Origin: Microbacterium sp. LKL04
GTDB taxonomy: Bacteria; Actinomycetota; Actinomycetes; Actinomycetales; Microbacteriaceae
Length of the DNA: 64,000 nt
NCBI RefSeq assembly: GCF_900102005.1
Contig: NZ_LT627736.1
Location: forward strand, 2,294,001-2,358,000
Direction of reading: 5' to 3'
The stretch's first letter is position 1. Each line of letters begins with the position of its first letter. Below, piece by piece: positions 8,803-16,995 of this stretch. The position numbers and the translations under genes are program-made. The notes beneath the pieces are model-generated. The model was given only the letters and a program-made list of their open reading frames with translations. It was not told the DNA's origin and made no database searches.

Positions 8803-9939
8803 ATGCATCCACGGACCTGGATTGAAGGCAACGAGCTCTGGATGAGGTTCTGTGAGGCTCACGAGGCAGCGGTTGCGGCGGAGTCCGATGTCGAAATTCC
8901 TCGCGTTCGGGTCAGCAAGATCGTTCGCGCCGCCGACGAACTGGAATCATCCGTCAAACAGGACGCGGGCATCATGCAGAGTCTGCGTGAACTCGACCCC
9001 GCTGCCCTTGACGAGGCCGGTTCCGACCTTCTCGACACTCTCCTCGGCAGACCGATGGATGAATGGGAAGACGACCCCGCGGACTTCGTCGAACGATATG
9101 GTACCGACGGCGTTCTGATCGCCCCCGCCGTCTACTTCGCGGGTGTCGAGCAGCAGAACCAGGCCCACGACAAAGAGGCGGGCCCCTACGCCGGCGAGTA
9201 TCTCCGCGAGCCTGACGATCAGCGGCAGCGACTGCTGCACCGCGTGGGCGGCGTTCCCACAACCGTCCCCAGTGTCGACAGACCTGACTCCGTGTTCCTC
9301 ATGCAGGTCGATCTCCTCTGCCTCCACGATGCGTTCTCATGGGACGAGCCCATCGCGTCATTCCTGAAGGATTCACTTCTCCCGTCTGACGGTGTGCTTC
9401 AGCTGTTCCACACCACGACCGGCGACAGCACCACGGACCCCTTTCTCCGCGGAGGCGGTGCGCAGGTCCTCCACCTGACCGAAGCTCAGCTCCGGGATCG
9501 CGACGATCCCCGTCTCGTTGCGACCGACTATCCGGTCAGCATCCCTTCCCCTTCCGTCTTCCCGACATTCGCGCTCGCCGGTCACCGTGAGGCCGACACC
9601 GACCTCGCGGTCAGCCTGCAGAACGAGGCAGACCGCGCTGCGGGCTTGCGCGGAGGCGTAGACGTCCCCACGCACCGGCACCAGATCGCGCCGCGGTGGA
9701 GTCGCATTCTCGGGCTTCCCGACCTCTCCTACGGTCTGGACGACGGCGACCGCGACGTCCTGGAAAAGGAACTACCCCTCAGCGGGGACGACCGCCACCT
9801 TCTCCTCTTCAACCTCGCCTCAGACCATCAGTTCGATGGCGTGTTCGGAGATGCAGGCCGACTCGAGGTCTGGCTGAGGGGAAGTGATCTGGCGAAGGCA
9901 CGATTCAGCGAGGTCGTCTCTTTCCTGCGATCACACTAG
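8803..9939 (+). CDS. DUF1963 (YwqG)-like protein, probable immunity protein
   Basis: 378 aa, cytoplasmic (no signal or membrane segment), acidic. The second half carries DUF1963-like strands: VFLMQVDLLCL, then DGVLQLFH, and near the end LLLFNLASD...GDAGRLEVWLRGSDLAKARFSEV, matching the family's usual GDAGRL-W/F-I/L-x-x-x-DL ending. DUF1963 proteins are often found beside polymorphic toxins as immunity factors. Here it is 60 bp downstream of the WHH toxin, on the same strand and inside the same inverted-repeat-bounded element. AAGGA precedes the ATG. Immunity function is inferred. Confidence 0.7.
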   Translation: MHPRTWIEGNELWMRFCEAHEAAVAAESDVEIPRVRVSKIVRAADELESSVKQDAGIMQSLRELDPAALDEAGSDLLDTLLGRPMDEWEDDPADFVERYGTDGVLIAPAVYFAGVEQQNQAHDKEAGPYAGEYLREPDDQRQRLLHRVGGVPTTVPSVDRPDSVFLMQVDLLCLHDAFSWDEPIASFLKDSLLPSDGVLQLFHTTTGDSTTDPFLRGGGAQVLHLTEAQLRDRDDPRLVATDYPVSIPSPSVFPTFALAGHREADTDLAVSLQNEADRAAGLRGGVDVPTHRHQIAPRWSRILGLPDLSYGLDDGDRDVLEKELPLSGDDRHLLLFNLASDHQFDGVFGDAGRLEVWLRGSDLAKARFSEVVSFLRSH

Positions 9940-10104
9940 CGAGGGCGACGGCGATTGAAATCTCAGCGCTTATCGAAGCGATTTAATCACCTGATCAGGG
10001 GCATTCCTTCGACGAAGTGTCATCAAGCCTGAGAATCGCCACCCACCACGCCAAGCGGGATCCCACCATTCATCAGTGCCAACAACTCGGATAAGCCCTC
10101 ACCC

Positions 10105-10147
10105 AGTGTCATCTTGAACGAGAAGTCACATCCATTGTGACTTCTCG
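10105..10147 (-). repeat. right end of element, with an outward 12-bp copy
   Basis: The right terminal inverted repeat occupies 10105-10130. After TCCAT (10131-10135) a further TGTGACTTCTCG lies at 10136-10147, so that CGAGAAGTCACA-TCCAT-TGTGACTTCTCG is a perfect 12-bp inverted repeat. The 17 bp from TCCAT onward (10131-10147) are identical to 7069-7085, giving a direct repeat around the whole element. Confidence 0.75.
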
Positions 10148-10154
10148 CGCGGGA

Positions 10155-12071
10155 TCACCGCGGGATCCATACGCGCATCGTCGAGGGCCCGCGGTTGCCC
10201 CACTCTCGATAGGGAATGAGGCGCACTCGCGTCTCTTCGACCACCGGATCGACCGCGTCGCCATATGGCCATGAGGCTTCCTCGGACGCGCGAACGCCGA
10301 CTCGGAGCAGGATCTCGCCGCCCCGCACATCCAGTTCCGGGTCGCCGACGACGACGGCTCGATCCACGTCGGCACCGAGGTCGATCGACTCGAGGGCGTA
10401 GACCACCGGACCCCGTTCGACCGCGATGGACCCCCGGACGGCGTCGATGAGCGGGTGGGGATGCGTCACACGGGGCGCCATGGGCAGCGTCAGGACAACC
10501 TCTTCACCGACGGCGAAGGAACGCCGCACGCTGACAGTCCCGGGCTCGGCGGTTCGAGTGCCATCCGCATCGGAGATCGTCGCCCCGACCGCCCACGCCG
10601 GCACGCGCAGAGTGAGCGACCACGGCCCGCCGGTCGACTCCGTGATGACGAGGCGGATGTCGCCTGCATCCGGGTAGGACGTCTCGACGCGCACGCCGAC
10701 CGTCACCCCGGGCCGGAGTATCGTGCGGATCTCGGAACCGGCGTACTGGTGCACCTGGATACCGTCGTCGTCCGCCGTGGCGAGGTAGGCGCCGAGGGCG
10801 GCGAACGTCCGCGCGACATTAGGTGGGCAGCAGGACACGTCGAACCACGGTGCGCGCGACGACGAGGATGCCCTCGGGGACGTCGACTCCGGATCGGCGG
10901 GCTCGCCCGGCACACGCTGGTGGAGAGTGTTGGCGTAGAAGAACGACGTGCCGTCCTGCCCCACCGCCGTCGCCACGACGTTGTAGAGAGTGCGCTCGAT
11001 GAGGTCAGCGTGTTCCGGAGACCCGTCGGACAGCAACAGTCTCCACGAGAGCATCATCGAGGAGACCCCGGCGCACGTTTCCGAGTACGCGCGGTCGGAG
11101 GGCAGCTCCCAGTCCTGCCCGAAAGCCTCGTCCTGGTGGTGAGATCCCTGACCGCCCGTGAGGTACGTACGGCGGGCGATGGCGTGCGAGGTCTGACGCC
11201 GGACGGCATCCAGCAGATCCGCATCGCCTCGTTCGACAGCGACGTCGACGGCACCGGCGGCGAGATAGTTGGCGCGCACCGCGTGGCCGCGAAGGGAGTC
11301 GGCCTCGCGTACCGGAACGTCGTCCTGGAAGTAGACCCTGCCCCATTCGATGTCGGCGAGCGTGCCGTGGCCGCGACGCTCGACGAACAGGGCCGCCTGA
11401 TCGATGTATCCGGGCTCGCCCAATGCTCTGCCGAGCTCGGCCAGGCCGGCCTCGATCTCCGCGTGCCCGCACACCCGCTCGATGCCCCCCTCGCCGAACG
11501 TGCGGCAGACGAGGTCCGCAGCACGACGCGCGACACCGATGAGCCCGTCGTCTGCGTCGGGCCGCGTGCGGTGACGGGCGACCGCCGCTTGGAAGAGGTG
11601 ACCGAGGCAGTACAGTTCGTGGCCCCACTCGAGGTCGGACCAGCGCGGAGCTTGGCCGGGGCGGCCGAACATGGTGTTGACGTAGCCGTCCGGCTCCTGG
11701 GCGGCGGCGACCCGTGCGACGACGGCGCGGAAGTTCTCCTCTGATCGCTCGTCGGGCTCGCGGCCGAGCTCCCATGCGAGCGCCTCCAGGTACTTGAAGA
11801 CCTCCGAGTCGGAGAACTCTCGTCCGCGGCGCCCCTCGGGAAGGTCACCCGCAGCGGCCAGATCGAAGTTCCCGAGCCAGCCTTCGGACTCGAGCCGCGC
11901 CCGGATGTGGGGAATGGTCGCTGCGGCGTTGCGCCTCTGACGCTCGGCCCAGAAGCCGTCGGTCAGCCGGACCTCGCTGAGGCCGAGCGGACGGAATCGA
12001 CCTCTTGAGGGATCGGCCGGCGCAATGGGTCGGGAAACAGCGGTGTCGACGATCGGAGTGGTCATGGTCAT
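10155..12071 (-). CDS. GH127 beta-L-arabinofuranosidase
   Basis: 638-aa cytoplasmic glycosidase of family GH127 (former DUF1680), expected to release L-arabinofuranose from beta-linked arabino-oligosaccharides. The active-site set described for Bifidobacterium HypBA1 is conserved: Glu331 and Cys333 in SETCAG, and the Cys pair 414-415 in SCCPPN, one of which is the nucleophile and which together bind zinc. The start is the ATG at 12071, whose A-T-G-A overlaps the stop of the upstream permease gene and indicates translational coupling. An apparent much longer reading frame upstream is antisense-phase read-through of the permeases. Confidence 0.92.
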   Translation of the reverse strand: MTMTTPIVDTAVSRPIAPADPSRGRFRPLGLSEVRLTDGFWAERQRRNAAATIPHIRARLESEGWLGNFDLAAAGDLPEGRRGREFSDSEVFKYLEALAWELGREPDERSEENFRAVVARVAAAQEPDGYVNTMFGRPGQAPRWSDLEWGHELYCLGHLFQAAVARHRTRPDADDGLIGVARRAADLVCRTFGEGGIERVCGHAEIEAGLAELGRALGEPGYIDQAALFVERRGHGTLADIEWGRVYFQDDVPVREADSLRGHAVRANYLAAGAVDVAVERGDADLLDAVRRQTSHAIARRTYLTGGQGSHHQDEAFGQDWELPSDRAYSETCAGVSSMMLSWRLLLSDGSPEHADLIERTLYNVVATAVGQDGTSFFYANTLHQRVPGEPADPESTSPRASSSSRAPWFDVSCCPPNVARTFAALGAYLATADDDGIQVHQYAGSEIRTILRPGVTVGVRVETSYPDAGDIRLVITESTGGPWSLTLRVPAWAVGATISDADGTRTAEPGTVSVRRSFAVGEEVVLTLPMAPRVTHPHPLIDAVRGSIAVERGPVVYALESIDLGADVDRAVVVGDPELDVRGGEILLRVGVRASEEASWPYGDAVDPVVEETRVRLIPYREWGNRGPSTMRVWIPR

Positions 12072-12961
12072 CCCTTGAAAGCGCCGGACATGAAGCCGCG
12101 GACGTAATGACGTTGAAGGATCAGGAAGAGAAGGATGCAGGGCAGCGCCAGCACGACGACCCCCGCCTCCGTCGCGCCGTAGTCGACGACGCCCTGGACC
12201 TGGCCCCGCAGGTTGGCGACCGCGAGAGGCAGCGTCATCCGCGCGGAGTCGTTGATGAGAATGAGCGGCGCGAAGAAGTCGTTCCACGCGGTGAGGAAGG
12301 CGAACAACCCGACGGTGATCAATCCCGGCTTGACGGCGGGGATCAGCACGCGCCACAGCGCGCTGAATGCGGAGCACCCATCGACCATGGCGGCCTCGTC
12401 GAATTCCTTGGGGACCGATTCGAACGACACTCGCATCATGAACATCGAGAACGGCAACTGGAACATGGTGATCACCAGGGCCACCCCGACGAGCGAGTTC
12501 TGCAGGCCGACGGCGTTCAGCAGGACGTAGAGCGGGATCAACAGCGTCGCGTACGGCACCATCAAGATCGCGAGCACCAGGAGGAACAGCACGTTCTTGC
12601 CCGGGAAATCGAATCGGGCGAACGCGTACCCGCCGGTCAGTGACAGCAGCAGCGTCAGCGCCACCGTCAAGATCGATACGAACAGGGAGTTGCCGAGGTA
12701 GACCCAGATCCCCGCCTGATAGTCGGCGAGGGCGAGGTAGTTGCCGAAGCCCCAGCCCTCCGTCTGGCTCGTACCCGCACGGGGGCCCACCGATGACACC
12801 GCCGTCCAGATGAGCGGGTACAAGAAGATGATGGCGAGGGCTGTCGTGAAGACGGCATAGGGGATGCCGAGGACGAGGCGCTGTGCGCGGGAGCGACGCC
12901 GTCGCGGCGAGTCGGGGGTCGACCCCGGGGCTACGAGGGTGCGCGTGGCGGTCATGGTCAT
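12068..12961 (-). CDS. carbohydrate ABC transporter permease (MalG type)
   Basis: 297 aa with six membrane segments. The cytoplasmic EAA loop EFDEAAMVDGCSAFSALWRVLIP, which contacts the ATPase, lies near residue 190. It pairs with the adjacent MalF-type permease and the binding lipoprotein to import an oligosaccharide. No ATPase gene is in the cluster, so a shared MsiK-type ATPase encoded elsewhere is likely, as is common in actinobacteria. The stop overlaps the GH127 start (ATGA). Confidence 0.92.
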   Translation of the reverse strand: MTMTATRTLVAPGSTPDSPRRRRSRAQRLVLGIPYAVFTTALAIIFLYPLIWTAVSSVGPRAGTSQTEGWGFGNYLALADYQAGIWVYLGNSLFVSILTVALTLLLSLTGGYAFARFDFPGKNVLFLLVLAILMVPYATLLIPLYVLLNAVGLQNSLVGVALVITMFQLPFSMFMMRVSFESVPKEFDEAAMVDGCSAFSALWRVLIPAVKPGLITVGLFAFLTAWNDFFAPLILINDSARMTLPLAVANLRGQVQGVVDYGATEAGVVVLALPCILLFLILQRHYVRGFMSGAFKG

Positions 12962-12967
12962 CGGAGG

Positions 12968-13876
12968 TCAGCTCTCGTCGGGGCGGCGGAAGGCACGCAG
13001 CTGGAAGAAGTTGATGACGATCAGAGCGAGCAGCACGAGCACCGAGAGCGCTCCGGCCACTCCGAGGTTGTTCTGCCCTTGGAACGCGACGCTGTAGATG
13101 AGCTGCACGATCGTGACCGTGCTGTTGTCGGGCCCGCCCTTGGTGAGGATGTAGAACTGCTCGAACGCGAGCAGGGAGCCGGTCACGCACATGACGGTGG
13201 TGAGCGCGAAGGTCGGCCGCAGAAGCGGCACGGTGATGTCGCGGAAGGTCTGCCAGCGCGAGGCACCGTCGATCCGCGCGGCCTCGTACACCTCGTCGGG
13301 GATTCCCTGCAGGCCCACCAGCATGAGCAGCATGTAGAAGCCCGCGTACCGCCACACGATGAGGAAGACGGTCGACCAGAGCGCACCCTCGGGCGTACCC
13401 AGGAACGTGATGCCCCAGGCATCCATCAGATCGGCGAAGGGCCCAGCGAGAGGCGAGTACAGGACGTAGAAGAGCAGCGACGCGGACGCGAGGCCCAGGG
13501 CGGAAGGGACGAGGAAGGCCGTGCGGAGCAGCCCCTTCCAGCGCGTGCTCTCCTGCACGAGCAGGGCGAGTCCGAGGCCGAGACCGATCAGCAGGACCGT
13601 CGTGATGACGGTGTAGAGCAGCGTGAACCGGATCGAATCCCAGAACAACCGGTGATCGACGGCATCGACGTAGTTCTCGGGGAGGTTCAGCCCGCGGTTG
13701 CCACCCAGGAGCGGCCAGTCCGAGCCCGACATCTGGAGGACGAGCAACAGCGGGATGACGAACAGGAAGACGACGAACAGCGCCGTGGGAGCAGCGAAGC
13801 CCCAGCCCTGTGCCGGCCCGCCGAGGGGGCGACGCGCCCGCCGGCGGGCGGGAGCGGGAGGTGCGGTGACGACCAT
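12968..13876 (-). CDS. carbohydrate ABC transporter permease (MalF type)
   Basis: 302 aa with six predicted membrane segments and an EAA loop around EVYEAARIDGASRWQTFRDITVP (about residue 200). First permease of the arabinoside importer. It ends 6 bp before the MalG-type gene and follows the binding-protein gene by 63 bp. The N-terminus is Ala/Arg-rich (PAPARRRARRPLGG) and cytoplasmic. Confidence 0.92.
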   Translation of the reverse strand: MVVTAPPAPARRRARRPLGGPAQGWGFAAPTALFVVFLFVIPLLLVLQMSGSDWPLLGGNRGLNLPENYVDAVDHRLFWDSIRFTLLYTVITTVLLIGLGLGLALLVQESTRWKGLLRTAFLVPSALGLASASLLFYVLYSPLAGPFADLMDAWGITFLGTPEGALWSTVFLIVWRYAGFYMLLMLVGLQGIPDEVYEAARIDGASRWQTFRDITVPLLRPTFALTTVMCVTGSLLAFEQFYILTKGGPDNSTVTIVQLIYSVAFQGQNNLGVAGALSVLVLLALIVINFFQLRAFRRPDES

Positions 13877-13939
13877 GTCGACCTTTCGTGGAGGGGATGC
13901 CGGCGGGAGCCGCGCGGTCGGCGCGGCCCCCGCCGAGGA

Positions 13940-15241
13940 TCACTGCTGCAGGATGGCGGTGATCTCTTCGTTGTCGGCGTCGACCGTGTCCCCGTCGCCG
14001 AGGACGGCGTTGCGGACGAGCGTCAGCCACGGGCTGCCCGGGGCGTTGAAGGCCTGCTGGAAGTTCAGCGCGACGGGGGTGTCACCCTGACCCGCGACCT
14101 CGTTGATGGTCACCAGTCGCGGGTCCGCCTCGGAGTACTCGTTCGACGCGAAGTCCGCTCGTGAGACGACGTCCTTGTTCTTGGCGAGGACACCGACCTG
14201 AGCGTCCTCGGACATGAGCCAGTTGAGGAAGTTCCACGCCTGGGGCGACTGCTTCGAGTCCTTCGAGATGCCGATGCCGTCACCACCGACGAAGGTCGAG
14301 GCGCCGCCGTCGGGACCGGCGATACCCGCCACGCCCGCGTCGAAGGGCGTGGAGGACAGAAGCGTGGCGGGGTAGTACATGAGCCCGACCTTGCCTTCGG
14401 TGAATCCCGCCGTCCAGGTCGGCCCGGCCTCATCCTGGGAGCTGGGCAGAACGGCGCCCGAGTCCCACAGGTCCTTCCAGGTCGAGTAGACCTCCTTGGC
14501 GGTGTCGCTGGCGAGCAACGACTCCATGCCATCGGCACTCAGCACGTCCTCGCCATCGGCCCACACCGTGGGGAACCACGTGAAGACGAGGCATCCGCCG
14601 CAGTTCAGCCCGGTAGCCGTGCCGTAGACGTCCGGCTTGTCGAGGGCCTGGATCGCCTTGGCCGCCTCGGCGAACTCTTCGAGGTTCGCCGGCGCCTTCT
14701 CCGGGTCGAGTCCGGCCTCCTCGAACAGCTCCTTGTTCCAGAACAGCATGGAGAGGTCGAGGACGAACGGGAGCACGTGCTCCTTGTCGTCGACCGTGCC
14801 GGCACTCAGGTGCCCCTTGTTGATCTCATCCTTGAAGTCGAGGCCGTCGATCTGCGCGCTGATGTCTTGGAACAAACCCTGCTCGACCCAGTTCGGAACG
14901 TAGACGATGTCCGCAGCGAAGAGGTCCGGGAGCCCGTTCGAACCGGCAGCGGCCCCCACCTTGGCGACGTAGTCGTCGTTGGGCACGACCGTCAGCTCGA
15001 CCTGGTTCTCATGCGTGTCGTTGTAGGCCTCGACGAGGAGCTTCGCCTGCTTCTCGAGCGGTGCGCGCGTCCACAAGGTGAGAGTGGAGCCGTCGTCCAC
15101 GCCTTCGGCGGGGATGTCGGCAGGCGCCGCCCCCGTCGTGTTCCCGCCACCTGCGCAGGCGGCCAGCGAACCGGCCAGGAGCCCGGCAGTGATCAGTGCA
15201 GTGAAAGTCCGCCGTCGGGACCGGCGAGGGATGGTGGTCAT
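13940..15241 (-). CDS. extracellular sugar-binding lipoprotein
   Basis: 433-aa solute-binding protein of the MalE/UgpB type. An Arg-rich start and hydrophobic core lead to the lipobox LAAC (about residue 29), predicting lipid anchoring outside the membrane. The mature part shows TLTLWTR, DLFAADIVYVPNW and a late GGDGIGISKDSKQSPQAWNFLNWL, typical of the family. The ATG at 15241 is preceded by AGAGGAC; a longer in-frame start is disfavoured. It is the promoter-proximal gene of the importer-GH127 operon and is divergent from the LacI gene, so induction by the arabinoside is expected. Confidence 0.92.
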   Translation of the reverse strand: MTTIPRRSRRRTFTALITAGLLAGSLAACAGGGNTTGAAPADIPAEGVDDGSTLTLWTRAPLEKQAKLLVEAYNDTHENQVELTVVPNDDYVAKVGAAAGSNGLPDLFAADIVYVPNWVEQGLFQDISAQIDGLDFKDEINKGHLSAGTVDDKEHVLPFVLDLSMLFWNKELFEEAGLDPEKAPANLEEFAEAAKAIQALDKPDVYGTATGLNCGGCLVFTWFPTVWADGEDVLSADGMESLLASDTAKEVYSTWKDLWDSGAVLPSSQDEAGPTWTAGFTEGKVGLMYYPATLLSSTPFDAGVAGIAGPDGGASTFVGGDGIGISKDSKQSPQAWNFLNWLMSEDAQVGVLAKNKDVVSRADFASNEYSEADPRLVTINEVAGQGDTPVALNFQQAFNAPGSPWLTLVRNAVLGDGDTVDADNEEITAILQQ

Positions 15242-15317
15242 TGCGAGTCCTCTTACTCTCCGTCGAGTGAGCGTGTGGGTGATCACACGGCCCTGGTGCT
15301 GCGGATCTCGAAACTAT

Positions 15318-15331
15318 CGAAACCCATTTCG
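15318..15331. promoter_or_regulatory. candidate LacI operator, importer side
   Basis: CGAAA-CCCA-TTTCG inverted repeat upstream of the binding-protein gene. A second CTAGCG...CGCTAG inverted repeat (15337-15357) lies next to it. Location between divergent regulator and target supports an operator role. Confidence 0.5.
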
Positions 15332-15381
15332 GGACACTAGCGCCGGTTGTTCGCTAGGGTCAATAATGGATTCCGAAATCT

Positions 15382-15389
15382 TTTCGAAA
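15382..15389. promoter_or_regulatory. candidate LacI operator, regulator side
   Basis: TTTCGAAA palindrome within TCTTTTCGAAAGGT, directly overlapping the region before the LacI ribosome-binding site. It shares the CGAAA/TTTCG half-sites with the inverted repeat at 15318. Confidence 0.4.
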
Positions 15390-15398
15390 GGTAGGTCC

Positions 15399-16424
15399 GT
15401 GTCGCTCGACGAAGTCGGTTCTCGCATGGCCACTCTGGGCGATGTCGCTCGCGCCGCCGGAGTGTCACTCGCCACCGCATCGAAGGCGATGAACAACCGC
15501 AGTGACGTGGCGGCGAGCACGCGACGGCGGGTACTCAAGGCGGCGGACGAGCTCGCCTTCACACCGAACCCGATGGCCAAGGGGCTCTTCGCGGGCCGAA
15601 CCGGCACCGTGGGGCTGCTGACGAGCGACCTCGACGGACGCTTCATGCTCCCGATCCTCATGGGCGCCGAAGACGCCTTCGGAGCTGGGCAGGTGAATGT
15701 CTTCCTATGCGATGCCCGCGGAGATGCCATTCGCGAGCAGCATCACCTTCGCGCCCTCCTGAGCAGACGAGTCGACGGGATCATCGTGGTCGGCCGTCAG
15801 ACCGACCCGCGCCCCTCGCTCGGTCAAGAGATCCCCGTCCCGGTCGTCTACGCATATGCGCCCTCCGACGACGATCGCGACCTGTCCCTCACTCCCGACA
15901 ACCGCGCCGGCGGCCGCTTGGCGATCGAGCACCTGCTCGCGTGCGGGCGCTCACGGATCGCGCACGTCTCCGGCGACCCCACCTACGCCGCCGCTCGCGA
16001 GCGGCTCGAAGGCGCACGCACCGCACTCGCGGACGCGGGACTCGATTTCGTCGGCGAACCCCTCTCCGGCGATTGGTCCGAGCACTGGGGAAGGGATGCC
16101 GCGAGCACTCTTCTCACTCGACACCCCGACATCGACGCCATCTTCGCCGCATCCGATCAGATCGCGCGCGGCGTACTCGATACGGCGCGCGACCTCGGCA
16201 GAACAGTCCCCGACGACCTCGCCGTCATCGGGTACGACAACTGGGAGCTCCTGGCCACCAACTCCCGCCCCGAGCTCACCAGCATCGACGCCAACCTGCA
16301 GCAGCTCGGAAGGCGCGCGGCGCAGCACGTCTTCGAAGCGATCGACGGCTCCACGCGAGAGTCCGGCATCCGGAACCTGCCGGTGCGGTTGGTGATCCGA
16401 GGGTCGACGGTCGCGCGGCGGTAG
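15399..16424 (+). CDS. LacI family transcriptional regulator
   Basis: 341 aa. The helix-turn-helix MATLGDVARAAGVSLATASKAMNN plus hinge helix (residues about 10-60) is followed by the periplasmic-binding-protein-like sugar sensor, with DGIIVVG, ISGDP-like HVSGDPTY and a late VIGYDNWEL. The GTG at 15399 has AAAGGTAGG at the right distance. An ATG at 15366 and an ATG at 15426 are alternatives; the latter starts exactly at the DNA-binding domain. Probably represses the divergent importer-GH127 operon. Confidence 0.9.
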   Translation: MSLDEVGSRMATLGDVARAAGVSLATASKAMNNRSDVAASTRRRVLKAADELAFTPNPMAKGLFAGRTGTVGLLTSDLDGRFMLPILMGAEDAFGAGQVNVFLCDARGDAIREQHHLRALLSRRVDGIIVVGRQTDPRPSLGQEIPVPVVYAYAPSDDDRDLSLTPDNRAGGRLAIEHLLACGRSRIAHVSGDPTYAAARERLEGARTALADAGLDFVGEPLSGDWSEHWGRDAASTLLTRHPDIDAIFAASDQIARGVLDTARDLGRTVPDDLAVIGYDNWELLATNSRPELTSIDANLQQLGRRAAQHVFEAIDGSTRESGIRNLPVRLVIRGSTVARR

Positions 16425-16492
16425 CCCCTTCCTACCGACGGGTGGAACGGTGACCTCGCCGCTGACCCGGACCCTACAGCCGGCGAAACCCC

Positions 16493-16798
16493 TCAGCCCT
16501 CGAGTTCCTCCAGCTCTCGGAGCGCCTGCCTCGCACGGCGCAGTCGCTCGACCTCGGGCTCGTCCCACCAGTACGGACCGCGCTCGCCGAGCCCGTGCTT
16601 TGCGAGGTCGACCCGCCGGCGAGCCGCTGAAGTGGCATCCGGATCGCCCTTCGCACGGCGCACACCCGACCTGCCGCGCCCGAGATGGGACGTCAGCGCC
16701 GCGACGAGGTCAGCGGGCAGGGACGGGTCGGTGCGCCGCCACCGGCGACCGTTGATGACGAGCCAGCGCTCGTCGTCGGAGTCTGAGTCATTCGCCAT
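16493..16798 (-). CDS. conserved small actinobacterial protein
   Basis: 101 aa with no membrane segment. The sequence ERWLVINGRRWRRTDP near the N-terminus is the hallmark of a small protein widespread in actinobacteria, often mislabelled as a biopolymer transporter. It is rich in Arg, Asp and Glu and ends in a charged helix with VERLRRARQALRELEELEG. AAAGGA lies 6 bases before the ATG at 16798. Function unknown. Confidence 0.7.
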   Translation of the reverse strand: MANDSDSDDERWLVINGRRWRRTDPSLPADLVAALTSHLGRGRSGVRRAKGDPDATSAARRRVDLAKHGLGERGPYWWDEPEVERLRRARQALRELEELEG

Positions 16799-16995
16799 CG
16801 GCAATCCTTTCCGCCAGGCCCGGCCGAGCGTCTGGAATGCTCCCATTCAGCAGCGGGGGCACAACCGACGAGAAGAGTCACGCCGAACGCAGTCAGGACC
16901 ATCCCACACCCCCGGCGCTCTCATGGGAGTCGAAGCTATCGGTGCCCGCCGCAGCGGCACCACCCGTTCGAGCAATGAGGCGGCCGACCGGATCA

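Larger units (their letters stand above)
7074..10130. mobile_element. transposon-like element carrying a toxin-immunity pair, no transposase
   Basis: The ends are inverted repeats: the left begins TGTGACTTCTCGTGCAAGG (7074-7099 in full) and the right, read inward, begins TGTGACTTCTCGTTCAAGA (10130-10105). They match at 23 of 26 bases. TCCAT flanks both ends (7069-7073 and 10131-10135), a 5-bp target duplication. The left end contains three roughly 20-bp iterations of the motif TGNCACTT(T)CTCG, which resemble repeated transposase-binding sites. The interior holds only the toxin and DUF1963 genes. Bases 7125-7485 show no gene I can support. No transposase or integrase is present, so mobilisation in trans is inferred. 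Confidence 0.7.

Noticed and set aside
6999..10147. Ordinary tRNA-targeted genomic island
   Set aside because: No integrase gene lies in the segment, and the inverted ends with TCCAT duplication fit transposition at least as well.
12072..14030. Continuous minus-strand open frame extending GH127 by about 650 codons
   Set aside because: It is the wrong phase of two clear ABC permease genes, and the real GH127 start overlaps the permease stop as ATGA.
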